The notes under the pieces: model-generated
What the model saw: the letters and a program-made list of their open reading frames with translations, nothing else
Database searches by the model: none
Told to the model about the DNA's origin: nothing
Source: Hemileia vastatrix
Taxonomy: Eukaryota > Basidiomycota > Pucciniomycetes > Pucciniales > Zaghouaniaceae
Reading direction: 5' to 3'
Assembly: GCA_030280995.1 (NCBI GenBank)
Contig: JASXTE010000015.1
Coordinates: 2,715,001-2,779,000, forward strand
DNA: 64,000 nt
In this document: positions 34,336 to 45,400 of the stretch, one piece after another
Layout: every line of letters starts with the position of its first letter
How positions within the stretch are numbered: the first letter of the stretch is position 1
Program-made: the position numbers and the translations under genes

Positions 34336-36238
34336 TTATGCAAGGGCTGGACTAATTGTATATAATTTGCCTAAGGATAAAGGAATTTGAAGTTGATTCA
34401 ATCTTCCTAAAACTGTTTTCATTGCACTCTCTTGTCCAGCAACAATGGGCCACTCATATTGAGCCCTAGATTTTTTTACCTTGGCCCTGGGCACCTCTTG
34501 GGGACCCACATTTCCATCTTCACCCCCCATAATAACATCTTCACTACTAATAACCCTAGCTCCATCACAAGCTACTTTCACTAATCCAGATCCATCACTG
34601 TTCCTCCTTACCCCTTCCATAGGAGTAGGACCACTAAAACTTGGTCTGGGGAGAGATGCCAAAGGTACATCCTCCTCAGAATCCAAATCTTCATCCACAG
34701 GAATAGGCTCACCATTTAAATCCAACTTTCCAAAACTAGGAGGCCCCATATCAGCCATCCCCTTTTGCATATTATCAATTTTGTCCTTAGAGTAAGGCTT
34801 CTTTTCCAACTTTTTAATATCTGCCTTACCCAGTTTTACCCTTAGTTGGCTCTGAATGCTACTCTTAGCTTTAGTAGCAGCTGCTCTTCTAGCAGCATCG
34901 ACATTGTATTCACCCTCCATACAACTTTCCTCTGCCCTAACTACAGAGGATAACTCCAAACCACCAAATGAAGTTGAGAATGTGGCCTTATTGGCCTCTT
35001 TACCTTTTCCTTTTTATACAATTTCCACATCTTTACCATCATCAACTTTACCACCTTTATCTTTTTTCTTCATCATCACCAGGTAACTCTTCAAACCTGG
35101 TCCTTTTCCCCAAATACATATTCCTCCTAACCAAATCCGAGGGAGCTTGGCCTTCACTGGGCTTGATGAAAAATCCATCAGGGAATTTATAAAACTTTCC
35201 ATCAAATTTTACTCTACCAGCATCCAAGTCCCTATACAAAAAATAACATTGTCCAGCCTTGTTTCCCCTCTTATTACAATAAGAGCACACTCTGGACTCG
35301 CCATATCCACCTCTTAAACTATTCCCACCATTACCATTACCATTACCATCACCAGAGAACCGGTTACCGTTGCCATTAAATCCATAATTCCTCCTCTCAT
35401 AACCTCTTGATTGGTAAGAAGAAGAAGTTGAGGTGGAAGCCACAGGTGCTCTATTGGCTTTTTGAGTCTCTTGAACAAATATCTTTAATTGTTTAGTTAA
35501 ATTGGCCAAGTGATCGACCATCTTGTTGTGTACATTTCCCTCAACTTTAAAAACAGTCTGTCACATCTGGGCCTTCTTGGCTTCTTGAGCTTAAATCATA
35601 ATATTTTTATTTTCAGTCAATACTTCACTAACCTTGCTAACATATTGAGTACAAGATTCTTGATATTTGTCCAGTGCCATGAGTTTTAAGTAGCCTTGAA
35701 TATTCTCCTTGATGATCTCCAAAGCTGAAAGTTTCTGTTCACCATTAGGAAGATCCTTTATAAAATTTTTCCTAGAAAGTTCTTTTAAAACATCAATCCT
35801 AATATCCCTACTAAAAGAAGACCAGAATAGATCCTCGGCCTGATTTTCATGGCCCAATTCCTCCACCAAAATCAGATACTCCACTACTTCATCAAACTTT
35901 CCACATAACTTTTTGAAGTCCACCATATTAGAAACACCACCTTTGGCTTGCCAATCACTGACAATCTAATTGAGATCCACCATAGTATACCTGACACCCC
36001 ATCTATCAACCATCTCTTTTGACAACCTTATCCAATCAAACCTTTTATAACCCTCCATAGCAATGACCTCCTTTTCCACCTCTCAGTAAACAATAAAAAA
36101 CCTGATCTTCTTTACTATATCCAGGTTAGTAGCTCCATCCACCAAAGCAGCAGCCTCATATCTGCTCAAAAACCATTTAACTTCTTCCCCATTAAACTTG
36201 GGCCCATCCCAAGAAACAATCCTAACTGATGGTGTCAT
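34336..36238 (-). pseudogene. gag of element F
   Basis: The ATG at 36238 opens MTPSVRIVSWDGPKFNGEEV, a capsid-type start (WF-(L)SRYEAAALVDG). A helical domain at 35926-35591 (FDEVVEYLILVEELGHENQAEDLFWSSF) is followed by a glycine/asparagine-rich piece and a cysteine knuckle near 35285 (CSYCNKRGNKAGQC, CX2C...C with the His lost), then a charged linker to the protease. Several stops and frameshifts. Confidence 0.8.
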
Positions 36239-36426
36239 AGGAAGAGACACACCAGATCCAGAAGCAGAAGAAATCCTAATAGATTAGATTAAAGATAAAG
36301 CATTCCAATAAGTGAGCCTCTTGAAGGCTAAGATAAATAAATTGATAAGAGTTTCAGAAAGCAAGCCTCTTTCAGGCTAAAAGTCCAAGTATCAAGTAAG
36401 TTCTTTTAAAATCTAGAGAAATCGGA

Positions 36427-36443
36427 CCCCACGTTGGGTGCCA
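36427..36443 (-). promoter_or_regulatory. tRNA-type primer binding site of element F
   Basis: The minus strand reads TGGCACCCAACGTGGGG starting five bases after the LTR. TGG complements the tRNA CCA end, and the TGGCRCCCAACGTGGGG form is typical of gypsy elements. This contrasts with families 1 and 2. Confidence 0.75.
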
Positions 36444-36447
36444 AATA

Positions 36448-36961
36448 TGTAGGTAGACTCTTATAGTCGCCTTGCTGTAAGCAGAATCCAAAGGAGTTGG
36501 ATAATCAGAGAAAACCCTGTCCTTCTAAGTGAATTTGTGAGTTTTTTAGATAAATAAGCTTAAAAGTCTACTTGATAATAATAAAGAATGAAACCCTGTC
36601 TAATTAATACTTTTTAGGATGATTGAGTGGTTCTTCTGTGCAAAACAACTCAAATGCATCAATAAAGTTTCACCAGATACAATATTTTAAAAGAAAGTAG
36701 TTTTAATGTTTTTAGATTTTAATAATTTTTGAGAACAGATACTATAAATGAATCCCTGGAGCTGGAAACTTTCTAATGATACCCTATATGTTAACGTTTA
36801 AGTGTTGTTGAGTAAAACATTTAAAGTGTTATGTAAAATTGTTATTTTATAAGGGTATTATAAATAATTAATTATTTTGTTGACAAAAGAAAAATATGAA
36901 TAATGGTTGTTATAATCTGTTATATTATTGTATCCCCTCCTTGAAAAATTTTGATTCTACA
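36448..36961 (-). repeat. 5' LTR of element F
   Basis: 514 bp between TGTAGGTAGACTC and TTTTGATTCTACA, with TGTAG/CTACA inverted ends, placed right after the primer site. The 3' LTR is not in the window. Confidence 0.7.
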
Positions 36962-37012
36962 GCCTTATATGCATACTAATCAGTCATGTTCCCTTTTTCT
37001 CTCTGAAGCGCA

Positions 37013-37083
37013 ACCAGAGCTCATCTGGAGCTGGTCCGGAGCTTGTCCAGAGTTCTTACGGAGCTTGTACGGAGCTCGTCCGG
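37013..37083. repeat. Tandem GGAGCTNGTCC array
   Basis: About six imperfect 12-bp units (GAGCTCATCTGGAGCTGGTC, then CCGGAGCTTGTCC and ACGGAGCTTGT). GC-rich for this window. It lies between the LTR of F and the LTR of D. Confidence 0.65.
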
Positions 37084-38233
37084 ACCTCTAGACTTAATTA
37101 AAAACCTTAAATCTATAATAAAAAAGTTAGAAAAATTACACATGATAGAGCTACTTCTCCTCATCATTCCTGACTATTTTTTGTAGTCTGAGAAGCTCTA
37201 TTCACCCTATAAAAATCATCAAAGTTAAGAAATTTTTGAAAAACATAAATATTTTAATAAATCTTTAAGTATCAATTAAAAATATAAGAAAAAAATTAAA
37301 AATTCAGGGAAGATTCCCAAATGTTTTGGAGCTTCTTAAATTTTGTTAAATTTAGTTTTGCGGCAGTAAAAAATCATATGACCCGTGAAATTAACAAATC
37401 TGACCAAATATTCATTTCTTGACCTTTTCAACTTCATTCTTTGTTTCTTAATAAAATATTTTGAATTAATCCAGCTTCTCCGATCACTGTACTATTACTA
37501 ATAAACATTCTAAATAGTCTTTTAGAGCCGTAATAAGATTTGGAATGCCACAGTGTCAAAATAATTTTTTGTTTCAATTAAAACACTTACATCCTACTGT
37601 AATGTCTTTTTTGGATTCTTTTTCTCACAGTTCTTATCTTTCAGGCCTACTTAGTTACTCACTATTTTAATTAACTGGTTTGGGAAATTTTGGTGGGAAA
37701 ACTAGTTACTTATTCATGGGTTTAGTTAATTGTTTCATGTTTTTCTCTTAATATCTATGTTTTGTTTCTATTCTTTTGTATTCTTGTTTTATCTTATTAC
37801 TTTTATGTATATACTGATTTGTGGCTCTTCAGAGGTCCCCTGGTCTATAAAAAGGCCTTGGGTAATCCCATTTAGCCCATCACTTATTATACACTCAATT
37901 TTAACATATCTTTTAATTTAATACGTTTATTTCTATTTTTATTAGTATAAAATCTCTATTCTAAATATTATATAAATATTTAAAGGTTGCTTTAAGGCTA
38001 TTAATAATAATAATTTTGAACCGGGCATTGAGTTATAATATTTAAAAATAATTATTATTATATTTAAATTGAACCTCCCATTGTGTCTCTACTCAGGAAA
38101 TTGTTGTTGCAATTCTTTATTTCTCTCACTTCTTTTAATTAAAATTTTAAATCTTACTTATTATTAATTACTATCTACTCACATTATCCTAGTTCCCTTA
38201 TATTTCTTTTTTCTTCTAGAAGACCAGCTTACA
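37065..38233 (+). repeat. 5' LTR of element D (family 1)
   Basis: Matches the solo LTR 54569-55824 (read on minus) over its middle and right part. A TATA box CTATAAAAAGGCC lies at 37846-37853. The right edge AGCTTACA at 38233 is followed by the family-1 primer-like site. The left edge is approximate, set where CTCTAGACTTAATT resembles the start of the LTR of A. Confidence 0.68.
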
Positions 38234-38250
38234 CTTGGAGGCCTTTCCAA
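38234..38250 (+). promoter_or_regulatory. Primer-like site of element D
   Basis: CTTGGAGGCCTTTCC directly follows the LTR, in line with A (GTTGGGAACCTTTCC) and B (ATTGGGGGTCTTTCC). Confidence 0.5.
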
Positions 38251-38529
38251 ACGACGACAACAATATGCCACCTTGCAACAAATAACACTGTGCACCAAAC
38301 ACCCAAGCCAGATAGAATTTTGCCATGACTGTGTTTCAAACTTAGGTTTGCCCTGTTAGGTTTTTATTAAATTAAATAATATATAATTTTGAAGTGATTT
38401 CTTGATCACTATAGTAAGTTAACCTTTGCACCTCTCACTTATATTATTATATTTTCATTGCAATAACAGTGATTGTGGCTTAATTGCTAATTCACTGAGT
38501 GTAAGTGTTAAAAAAATTTTAATTTTTTT

Positions 38530-38760
38530 TTTCCTAGTTGACCATAATAGAGTCATACTCTTAGTCCTAGAAGATCATTAAATTTTTAATAAATTATTAA
38601 ATTAATTTTATTAATATATTTTTTGATTTATTGGTTGACCATAATAGTACTCAGTGCTTAGTCCCAATATTGCAAATATATTTTTTGTTATTAAATTATT
38701 TTTGGTTGACTTATAAAGACTTTGTTGTTTATTCCCATTATAATTATTAATATTTCTTGA
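38530..38760 (+). repeat. Leader repeats of element D
   Basis: Three clear units: CCTAGTTGACC...AGTCCTAG near 38533, TTGGTTGACC...AGTCCCA near 38631, and TTGGTTGAC...TTCCCAT near 38701. They correspond to the CAGTTGA...TCCTG units of A. Confidence 0.6.
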
Positions 38761-38930
38761 TAAACAATTGTAATTATATATATTTGTATTACATTTTTTT
38801 AATTATTTGATTTTTGAATTAAAAATTTAAATTTTTTTTCTTGGTTTGTTAAAAAATCAATCAATTATATTTTATTTTTAAAATAAAATTTGAATCATTA
38901 AATAATTTTGATTCTTTGATCACAGTTTTA

Positions 38931-39562
38931 ATGTCCAGTAGTTTGGCTAACAGCATGGATAACTTACATGTGGATGAGATTGAAGTGGATGTTGACACTG
39001 AATCTGTAGGTTCTTCTTAATTAACATACAAAAATTATTCAGCTGAAAAAAAACCTTCAGGACATGGAAATGGCAAGAGAAGTGTCAAACCCCCCTCATT
39101 AAACACCTCTGAAAGAAGAAAAACCTCTTATAAATCAGGAAAATCCACTAAAGGGTATTAAAATAAAAAAGATACCACTGACTCAACAAGCAAACAACCT
39201 TTCCAGTCACATAAAAGAACTGAAGGCAGAAAGTATGAAGTACAAGGCAAGAGTGGACACACTATGGTAACAGATGCAGGAGTTATTAAGTCCCAAACAA
39301 GCTCAACCTCCTCCTTTCCCAGCCTCAATCTCAGCCCCATCAGGCACCCAGCTCCTTCGCTCAAAATCAAAACACTCTGCAGGTGGAGCAGTGTAAATGG
39401 GATTACTTGATGAACCATTACCAACAGAATGTTCAGCAACCAACAGCTCAACACCCTGGCCCATCTAGGACACCAACCTAGCATCCATCTCCTCAGCCCC
39501 ATCCTTATCAGGGATGCAGAAGAAAGAAGGCACAGGGGAAGTCTCCTCCCTTTCCATGGTAA
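38931..39562 (+). pseudogene. ORF1 of element D, with 55-nt intron
   Basis: Exon 1 (38931-39005) encodes an acidic 25-residue start (MSSSLANSMDNLHVDEIEVD). The donor GTAGGT at 39006 and the acceptor CCTTCAG at 39060 bound a 55-nt intron, the same length as in B. Exon 2 begins GACATGGA, close to GACATCACCATGGA in B. The frame then reads KIKKIPLTQQ, SSHIKELKAES, WDYLMNHY and PHPYQG, and ends PW before TAA (39560-39562). A TAA at 39100 and a frameshift near 39350 break it. Confidence 0.6.
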
Positions 39563-40294
39563 GTAATTTGTTTCATAAACATGTTGTTATGTATAATAAC
39601 AAATCTTCTTCCACAGTTAATATTTTGGATCCTGGTGAAAGAACAGTTAAACCCTTAAAAAGACAAATTCCTTTAACAAGTATCCCCAAGGATGTAATTA
39701 GCACATTATCATTTGATGAACCTTTAAATTTGACTTCTACTTCTTTAATTAATCCTTCTCTTGCAATTAAGAATGATTCTGTTTCCCCTGAAGTCTATAA
39801 TTTAATTGAGAAAAATTCTGAAGAAATATTGAAAGATATACTTGATTTTAATTTTGTGAAAGACAAATATTTGGGAGATTTTTTAATACATTAGAGTGAA
39901 AGATTAAATAATTTGCACTTGAATTGTAAAGTAAGTTCTTCTGTACAAGATACAGCTTATTTTAAAATCAAAAAAACCTTGAATATTGTTCTTAGCCAAC
40001 AAAAACAAATAAGGAGTGACCATAAAGCTATCTCAGATAAGAATATCAGTCTGAATAAAACACTGAGTGAATTGAAACCCCTTATTGCAGAAAATTATTC
40101 ATTGAAAGGTAAAATTAAATCTCTGCAAAATGAGTTGAAAAAGTTAAAAAATGATTTCCATGCACTAAGTACCAAACACACAGTTTTTGAGGATAGAAAT
40201 GTTTTATCCCTTGCAAGAATGAATGACCAGATGCCTGAAATTCCAAGGATAAGAAACTATGTGTCTGACCTGCAGGAAAAATATTCAGCCTTAA
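39556..40294 (+). pseudogene. N-terminal gag of element D, truncated
   Basis: The ATG at 39556 (CCATGGTAAG) overlaps the ORF1 stop. The product resembles the pre-capsid part of B: ERTVKPLKRQIPLTS, SPEVYNLIEKNSEEILKDIL, then a coiled coil (SLNKTLSELKPLIAENYSLK). A stop at 39892 splits it. The frame runs straight into an LTR at 40295, so capsid, pol and polypurine tract are deleted. Confidence 0.75.
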
Positions 40295-41170
40295 TTTCAG
40301 CTTAGATATCCCTAGGACTGAGTATTTCGTATACTTAAAATAAGATAAACTTAAGTACATTAAGCTTATATAATAAAAATAAGGCTAAAAATAATATATA
40401 TGATTATATTACATATATATATAATTATTACTCTATTATATAAATTATAGTAGTTCAAATAGCTTATCCATAAACTAATAATACTTATTAAGGTGTTAAT
40501 GGAGTCATAATATACTTATCTTACGTGATATTAATTAATTATTGACATACATAAGCTTATCTGTAGACATAAATCTCATATTCAGTGAAATATGCAGTAT
40601 ATTATCTATATTTAGGTATATAAGTGGGTTTTAGCCTCTTAATAGCCTATAAACTTTGTTTTTCTGCTTATTTTAGGTAATATGGACATATCCAGTAGCC
40701 TCACAACGCCTACAGAAGCATAAAAATCTATTTCAGGCGCATACACTCAGTCTGGACAACTTAATCTGCTTCCTTGGATGAAAATTCATGGATTTATGGG
40801 TTGGGAGATCATTTCTGGGTTAATATGGATGCTTGGGGTGTTATTGGGGGCTTTTGCATTTCATTTTTTTCCTTTATATGCTTTGGGTCTCATTATATTC
40901 TCTTTGTATGAGTTATTTTACCTGTTTCTTTATGGTATCTGCTTTTATCTGGATTTTCTATTTATGGTATGGGTCTGTGTTATCATTAATTGTGATGGAG
41001 GGTCCTTACTGGAGGTCTGGGTTTTGAATCTGCTTGAAGTGTACGCCATGGGGAGGTGATGGGCTCTCACAGTGCTGTAATTGCTGGGGATAGCAGTGAC
41101 ATCCTCTGGATTGAAGGTCTGTGCACTCCAGTGGATTTTGGTATAAGTAAGGGAGGATTTTGAGGGTTAT
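40295..41170 (+). repeat. Old family-1 LTR, left part
   Basis: TTTCAGCTTAGATATCC...GACTGAG matches the LTR of B (TGTCAGCCTAAATATCC...) in the opposite orientation to B, diverged by well over 10 percent in places. It stops at GGGTTAT, where B inserted, and resumes at 50015. It abuts gag of D with no polypurine tract, so it is either the 3' LTR of a deleted element or a fused fragment. Confidence 0.82.
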
Positions 41171-42347
41171 TGTCAGTACAGTCTAGTATATAAGTATGAT
41201 ATAATAGTGTTATTTTATGGTCCTACTACTTATTAATAAATGATTTAGTGATTAAACCTCAGGGGAAGACTAATAGAATAGTTATACTCAAATAAAACTC
41301 ACAATACTTGGATTTAAATGCATGCTAGTGGTGGAAAATAGAAGAATAAAATATAGTTATAGCTATTATAAAGATAATATCAATTTATAAGGGCTTTATA
41401 ATATATTTCTGAATACTAATAATTGTATTGTAGTGTTTGTTTGAAGTGTAGTAATTGAATGATGATAATAAACCGTCAAAATCCCTCCTTACTTATACCC
41501 AAATCCACTGGAGTGCACAGACCTTCAATCCAGATGATGTCACTGCTATCCCCGGCAATTACAGCACTGTGAGGGCCCATCACCTCCCCATGGCGTCCAC
41601 TTCAAGCAGTTTCAACACCCAGACCTCCAGTAAGGACCCTCCATCACTATTAATAATAACACAGAGTCATACCATAAATAGAAAACCCAGATAAAAGCGG
41701 ATACCATAAAGAAACAGGTAAAATAAATGATCAAAAAGAGATTTAATGAAACTAAAAGCATATAAAGGAAACAAATAAAATGTCCAAGCCCCCAATAACA
41801 TCCCCAAGCATCCACATTAACCCAAAAACATCTTTCCAACCCATAAATCCGTGAATAACCATCCAAGGAAGTAATTTTAGTTGTCCAAACTGGGTGTATG
41901 CGCCTGATATAGGTGTCTATGCTTCTGTAGGCGTTGTGAGTCCACTGATTTCGTCCATATGACCTAAAATAAGCAGAAAAACAAAGGTTATAGGCTATTA
42001 AGGGGCTAAAACCCACTTATATACCTAAATATACATAATATACTGCATATTTCACTGAATATGAGATTTATGTATACATATAAGCTTATGTATGTCAATA
42101 ATTACTTCATATCACTTAAGATAAGTATATTATGACTCCATTAACACCTTAAAAGGTATTATTAGGCCATGGATAAGCTATTTAAACTATTATAAATTAT
42201 ATAATAGAATAATAATTATATATATATATAATAAAATAATATATATTATTATTTTAACCTTATTTTTAAGATATAAGCTTAATCTAGTTAAGGTTATCTT
42301 ATTTTAAGCATAAGAAATACTCAGTCGTAAGGATATTTAGGCTGACA
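41171..42347 (-). repeat. 3' LTR of element B
   Basis: 1177 bp. In element orientation it runs TGTCAGCCTAAATATCC to GTACTGACA, with 6-bp inverted ends. A TATA box GGTATATAAGTGG lies near 42012-42025. A 134-codon hydrophobic frame (42016-41612) is open in both LTRs, but evidence for a gene is weak. Confidence 0.95.
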
Positions 42348-42366
42348 CTCCCTCACCCCAAAAAAA
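42348..42366 (-). promoter_or_regulatory. Polypurine tract of element B
   Basis: The minus strand reads a T/G run and then GGGGTGAGGGAG, directly before the 3' LTR. Confidence 0.85.
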
Positions 42367-42458
42367 ACAATAAAAAAAATGTTAAGACATTTTAATTAAT
42401 CTTAAGGAATGAAATAAAAAAAATTAATTTTTATAATACATATTCTGAATGAACAGTA

Positions 42459-45400
42459 TTATTTAGATTTAAATTTTTTCAAGAGATTTTTAAGATCAGA
42501 GATTTCATTTTCTGGAATCCACTGGTCATATTCACTTGATTTATTTTTAAATCTTAATAGATACTCAACTCCCTTTTCTTTAGTAAGGTGTCTCTTTTTA
42601 AGTATCTTTTCAATTTCTGCATTTTCCACTATTTCTTCAGGTTGCGGTTTATGCCTTCCTGATCTTCTTGGAAAGAGAGCAGTATCATTTGAATGGTATG
42701 GTTTTATAAGAGAAATAGGAAATACTGGATGTTTTCTATCATAAGGTGCATATAGAATAACCTCAACAGCATTATTACCAACCATCTTTTTAACTACAAA
42801 TGGTCCAATGAATGGATCCTTCAATTTAACATTACCATTTAAATTGAAATGTAGCGTTGAAATAAGGACTTCATCACCCTCTTTGAACATTTGTTCTTTA
42901 TGGGCTTTATCCCATCTTTTCTTTTCATACTCAAAAGCCTTATTTATACATTCTTGAGCATGTTTTCTGCATAATTCCTGCATCTGAAGAAAAGATTTTG
43001 TACCTGGATGAATATCCAATCTAGGTAACTTATTAAGAGTTTTAGCAGGGGTATTAGGTACATAACCCAACCATAACTCAAATGGCTTTTTGCCAGTGAC
43101 AGAATGTACTGTACTATTATATGCAAATTCTAAACCTGGGATAAGGGTTACCCAATCATGCGTGAATTTGTCATTGTCTTTAAAATTAAGACCAAAAGCA
43201 CAGTATCTTCTTATCATATCTTCTAAGGTTTGTATCATTCTTTCTGCTAGCCCATCAGTTTGTGGATGGTGTGCTGTAGAAAGTTTTAATTGACACCCTG
43301 AAACATCCATAAGTGACGTCCAGAACTCAGAAGTAAATTTAGGATCTCTGTCAGAAACTATTGCTTTGGGGAAACCTGCTGTATTTAACATTTGTGTCCA
43401 CCATAAAAAAGCTAAGTCCTTTGCAGAAACCTCTTTATGGGTAGGAATAAATTTACACATCTTTGTAAATCTATCTACAATTACCCAGCAGGAGTTATAA
43501 CTCTTATGCCCTGCTATTGGCAAACCTGTTACAAAGTCCATGTTAATGATTTCCCATGGAGCTTTTGGTTGCTCAATTTGTTGTAATAAACCAGCTCTTT
43601 TTCCTGTTAATCTTTTAGATTTTTGACAAGAATCACATGTTTCAACATATTTCTGAACATCCTCAGACATGTTAATCCACCAAGCTGTGTTTTTTACTCT
43701 GGTTAATGTTTTATGGTAGTCAAAATGACCTGCTAATATATCATCATGACATATACTTAACATTAACTGCTTCATTGAAGGGGGAATTACAATTAAATTA
43801 CTTAATTTTTTCCTGTAATATATAAAACCATCCTCAATGGAAAATTTTCCTTTCTCTAATGCCTTTTTATACTTATTTGGTAATGTTTTCATTAAAACAT
43901 TCATTGAAGCATTAGATGGATCATTTAATATTGTAGTTAATTTACTTAAGTCAGGATCTGAATTATAATTATCAAGAATTGATTGCATAAATTCATCCTC
44001 AAGATCTACAATATAAATGCCATAAATGTTAATAATCTCTGAATCAGGAACATAAGCAGGATTATCATCATTATTAGGCAGAGGTACTCTAGATAACAGA
44101 TCTACATTAGAGTGCAAGGTTCCTGCTCTATGTGTAATAGTCATCCGTCCTCTGTATTCTTGTACAGCTAATTGCCATCTAAACATGTGTCTATTAGGAG
44201 TTTTCATGTTTAAGAGTGACTTAACTGCACTACAGTCAGTTATTAACTCAACTTTTTGGTCTTCAAGGTAATAATGTAGCTTTTCAAGAGCCCATACTAC
44301 TGCCAAACATTCAAGTTGAGTAGCACCATATTTCAATTCACCACTTCTCAGAGTACGTGAAATATAGCAGATTACTACTTCTGACATTTTACCTTCAATA
44401 AGTTGTTTTTGATGCAAAGCAGCACCCAGTCCAATAAAACTTGCATCTGTATATAATACAAAAGGTAATTGGAAATCTGGTAATCCCAAGATAGGAGCTG
44501 TCATTAAACATTCTTTCAACTTATTAAAAGCTTGTTGTCTTTCATTATTCCAAATGAAAGCTTCTGATTTCTTTATCAGTGTGGTCAGTGGTGCAGCAAT
44601 TGATTGGTAGTTTTTTATATATTGTCTATAATAACCACATATTCCAAGAAAAGATTGTACATCCTTCACATTTTGAGGAATTCCAATATTCTTTATTGCA
44701 GCCACTTTATTTTGGTCTACACATATTTGTAAGCCAGATACAATATGACCAAGCACTTTTAAAGATTCAAACCCAAATTTACATTTTTTCAATGCAAGGG
44801 TCATTTTTATTTCATCCATTTTCTGAAATACTTTTCTTAAATGGATTAAGTGTTCATCAAAAGTTTTAGAGAACACTATGATGTCATCAATGTATACCAT
44901 TAACCATCCCTCAATCATTTCATTATGGAATGTTATATCCATTAACTTTTGAAATACTGATGGAGCATTCTTTGGTCCAAATGGCATTCTGACATACTTA
45001 TAAATTCCCATGTGTGTTGTTATCAACAAAAAGTTCTGTGAATTCTTTTCAACAGGAATTTGATGGTACCCTTTATTTCCATCTAGGCAACTGATATATT
45101 TAGCACCTTTAAGGGTAACATGTATAGAGGCAATCCTTGGCAAGGGATAAATATCATCTACTGTAAATGTATTTAATGCTCTATAATCACCGCACAGTCT
45201 TGCTTTATCTTGTTCATAAGAAATCAGCACTGGTGATATTACACAATATTTTGGTGTAGTTTCAACCTTCTCAAGAATGTTCATTTTTAATAACATCTTA
45301 ATATTATCCTCTATGTCTTTCCTCTTCATTGGTGAAGCAGGGTATGGTTTCTTTTTAAGACTAGCAGGAATATTATCCATGTCACAGATTAAACTAATTT

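Noticed and set aside
34481..34795. Plus-strand proline/serine-rich frame over the gag of F
   Set aside because: Shadow of the minus-strand gag frame, which aligns with a known element order.
41785..41800. LTR motif similar to the primer site of B as a self-priming partner
   Set aside because: The two sequences are in the same sense (ATTGGGGG in both), not complementary, so they cannot pair.
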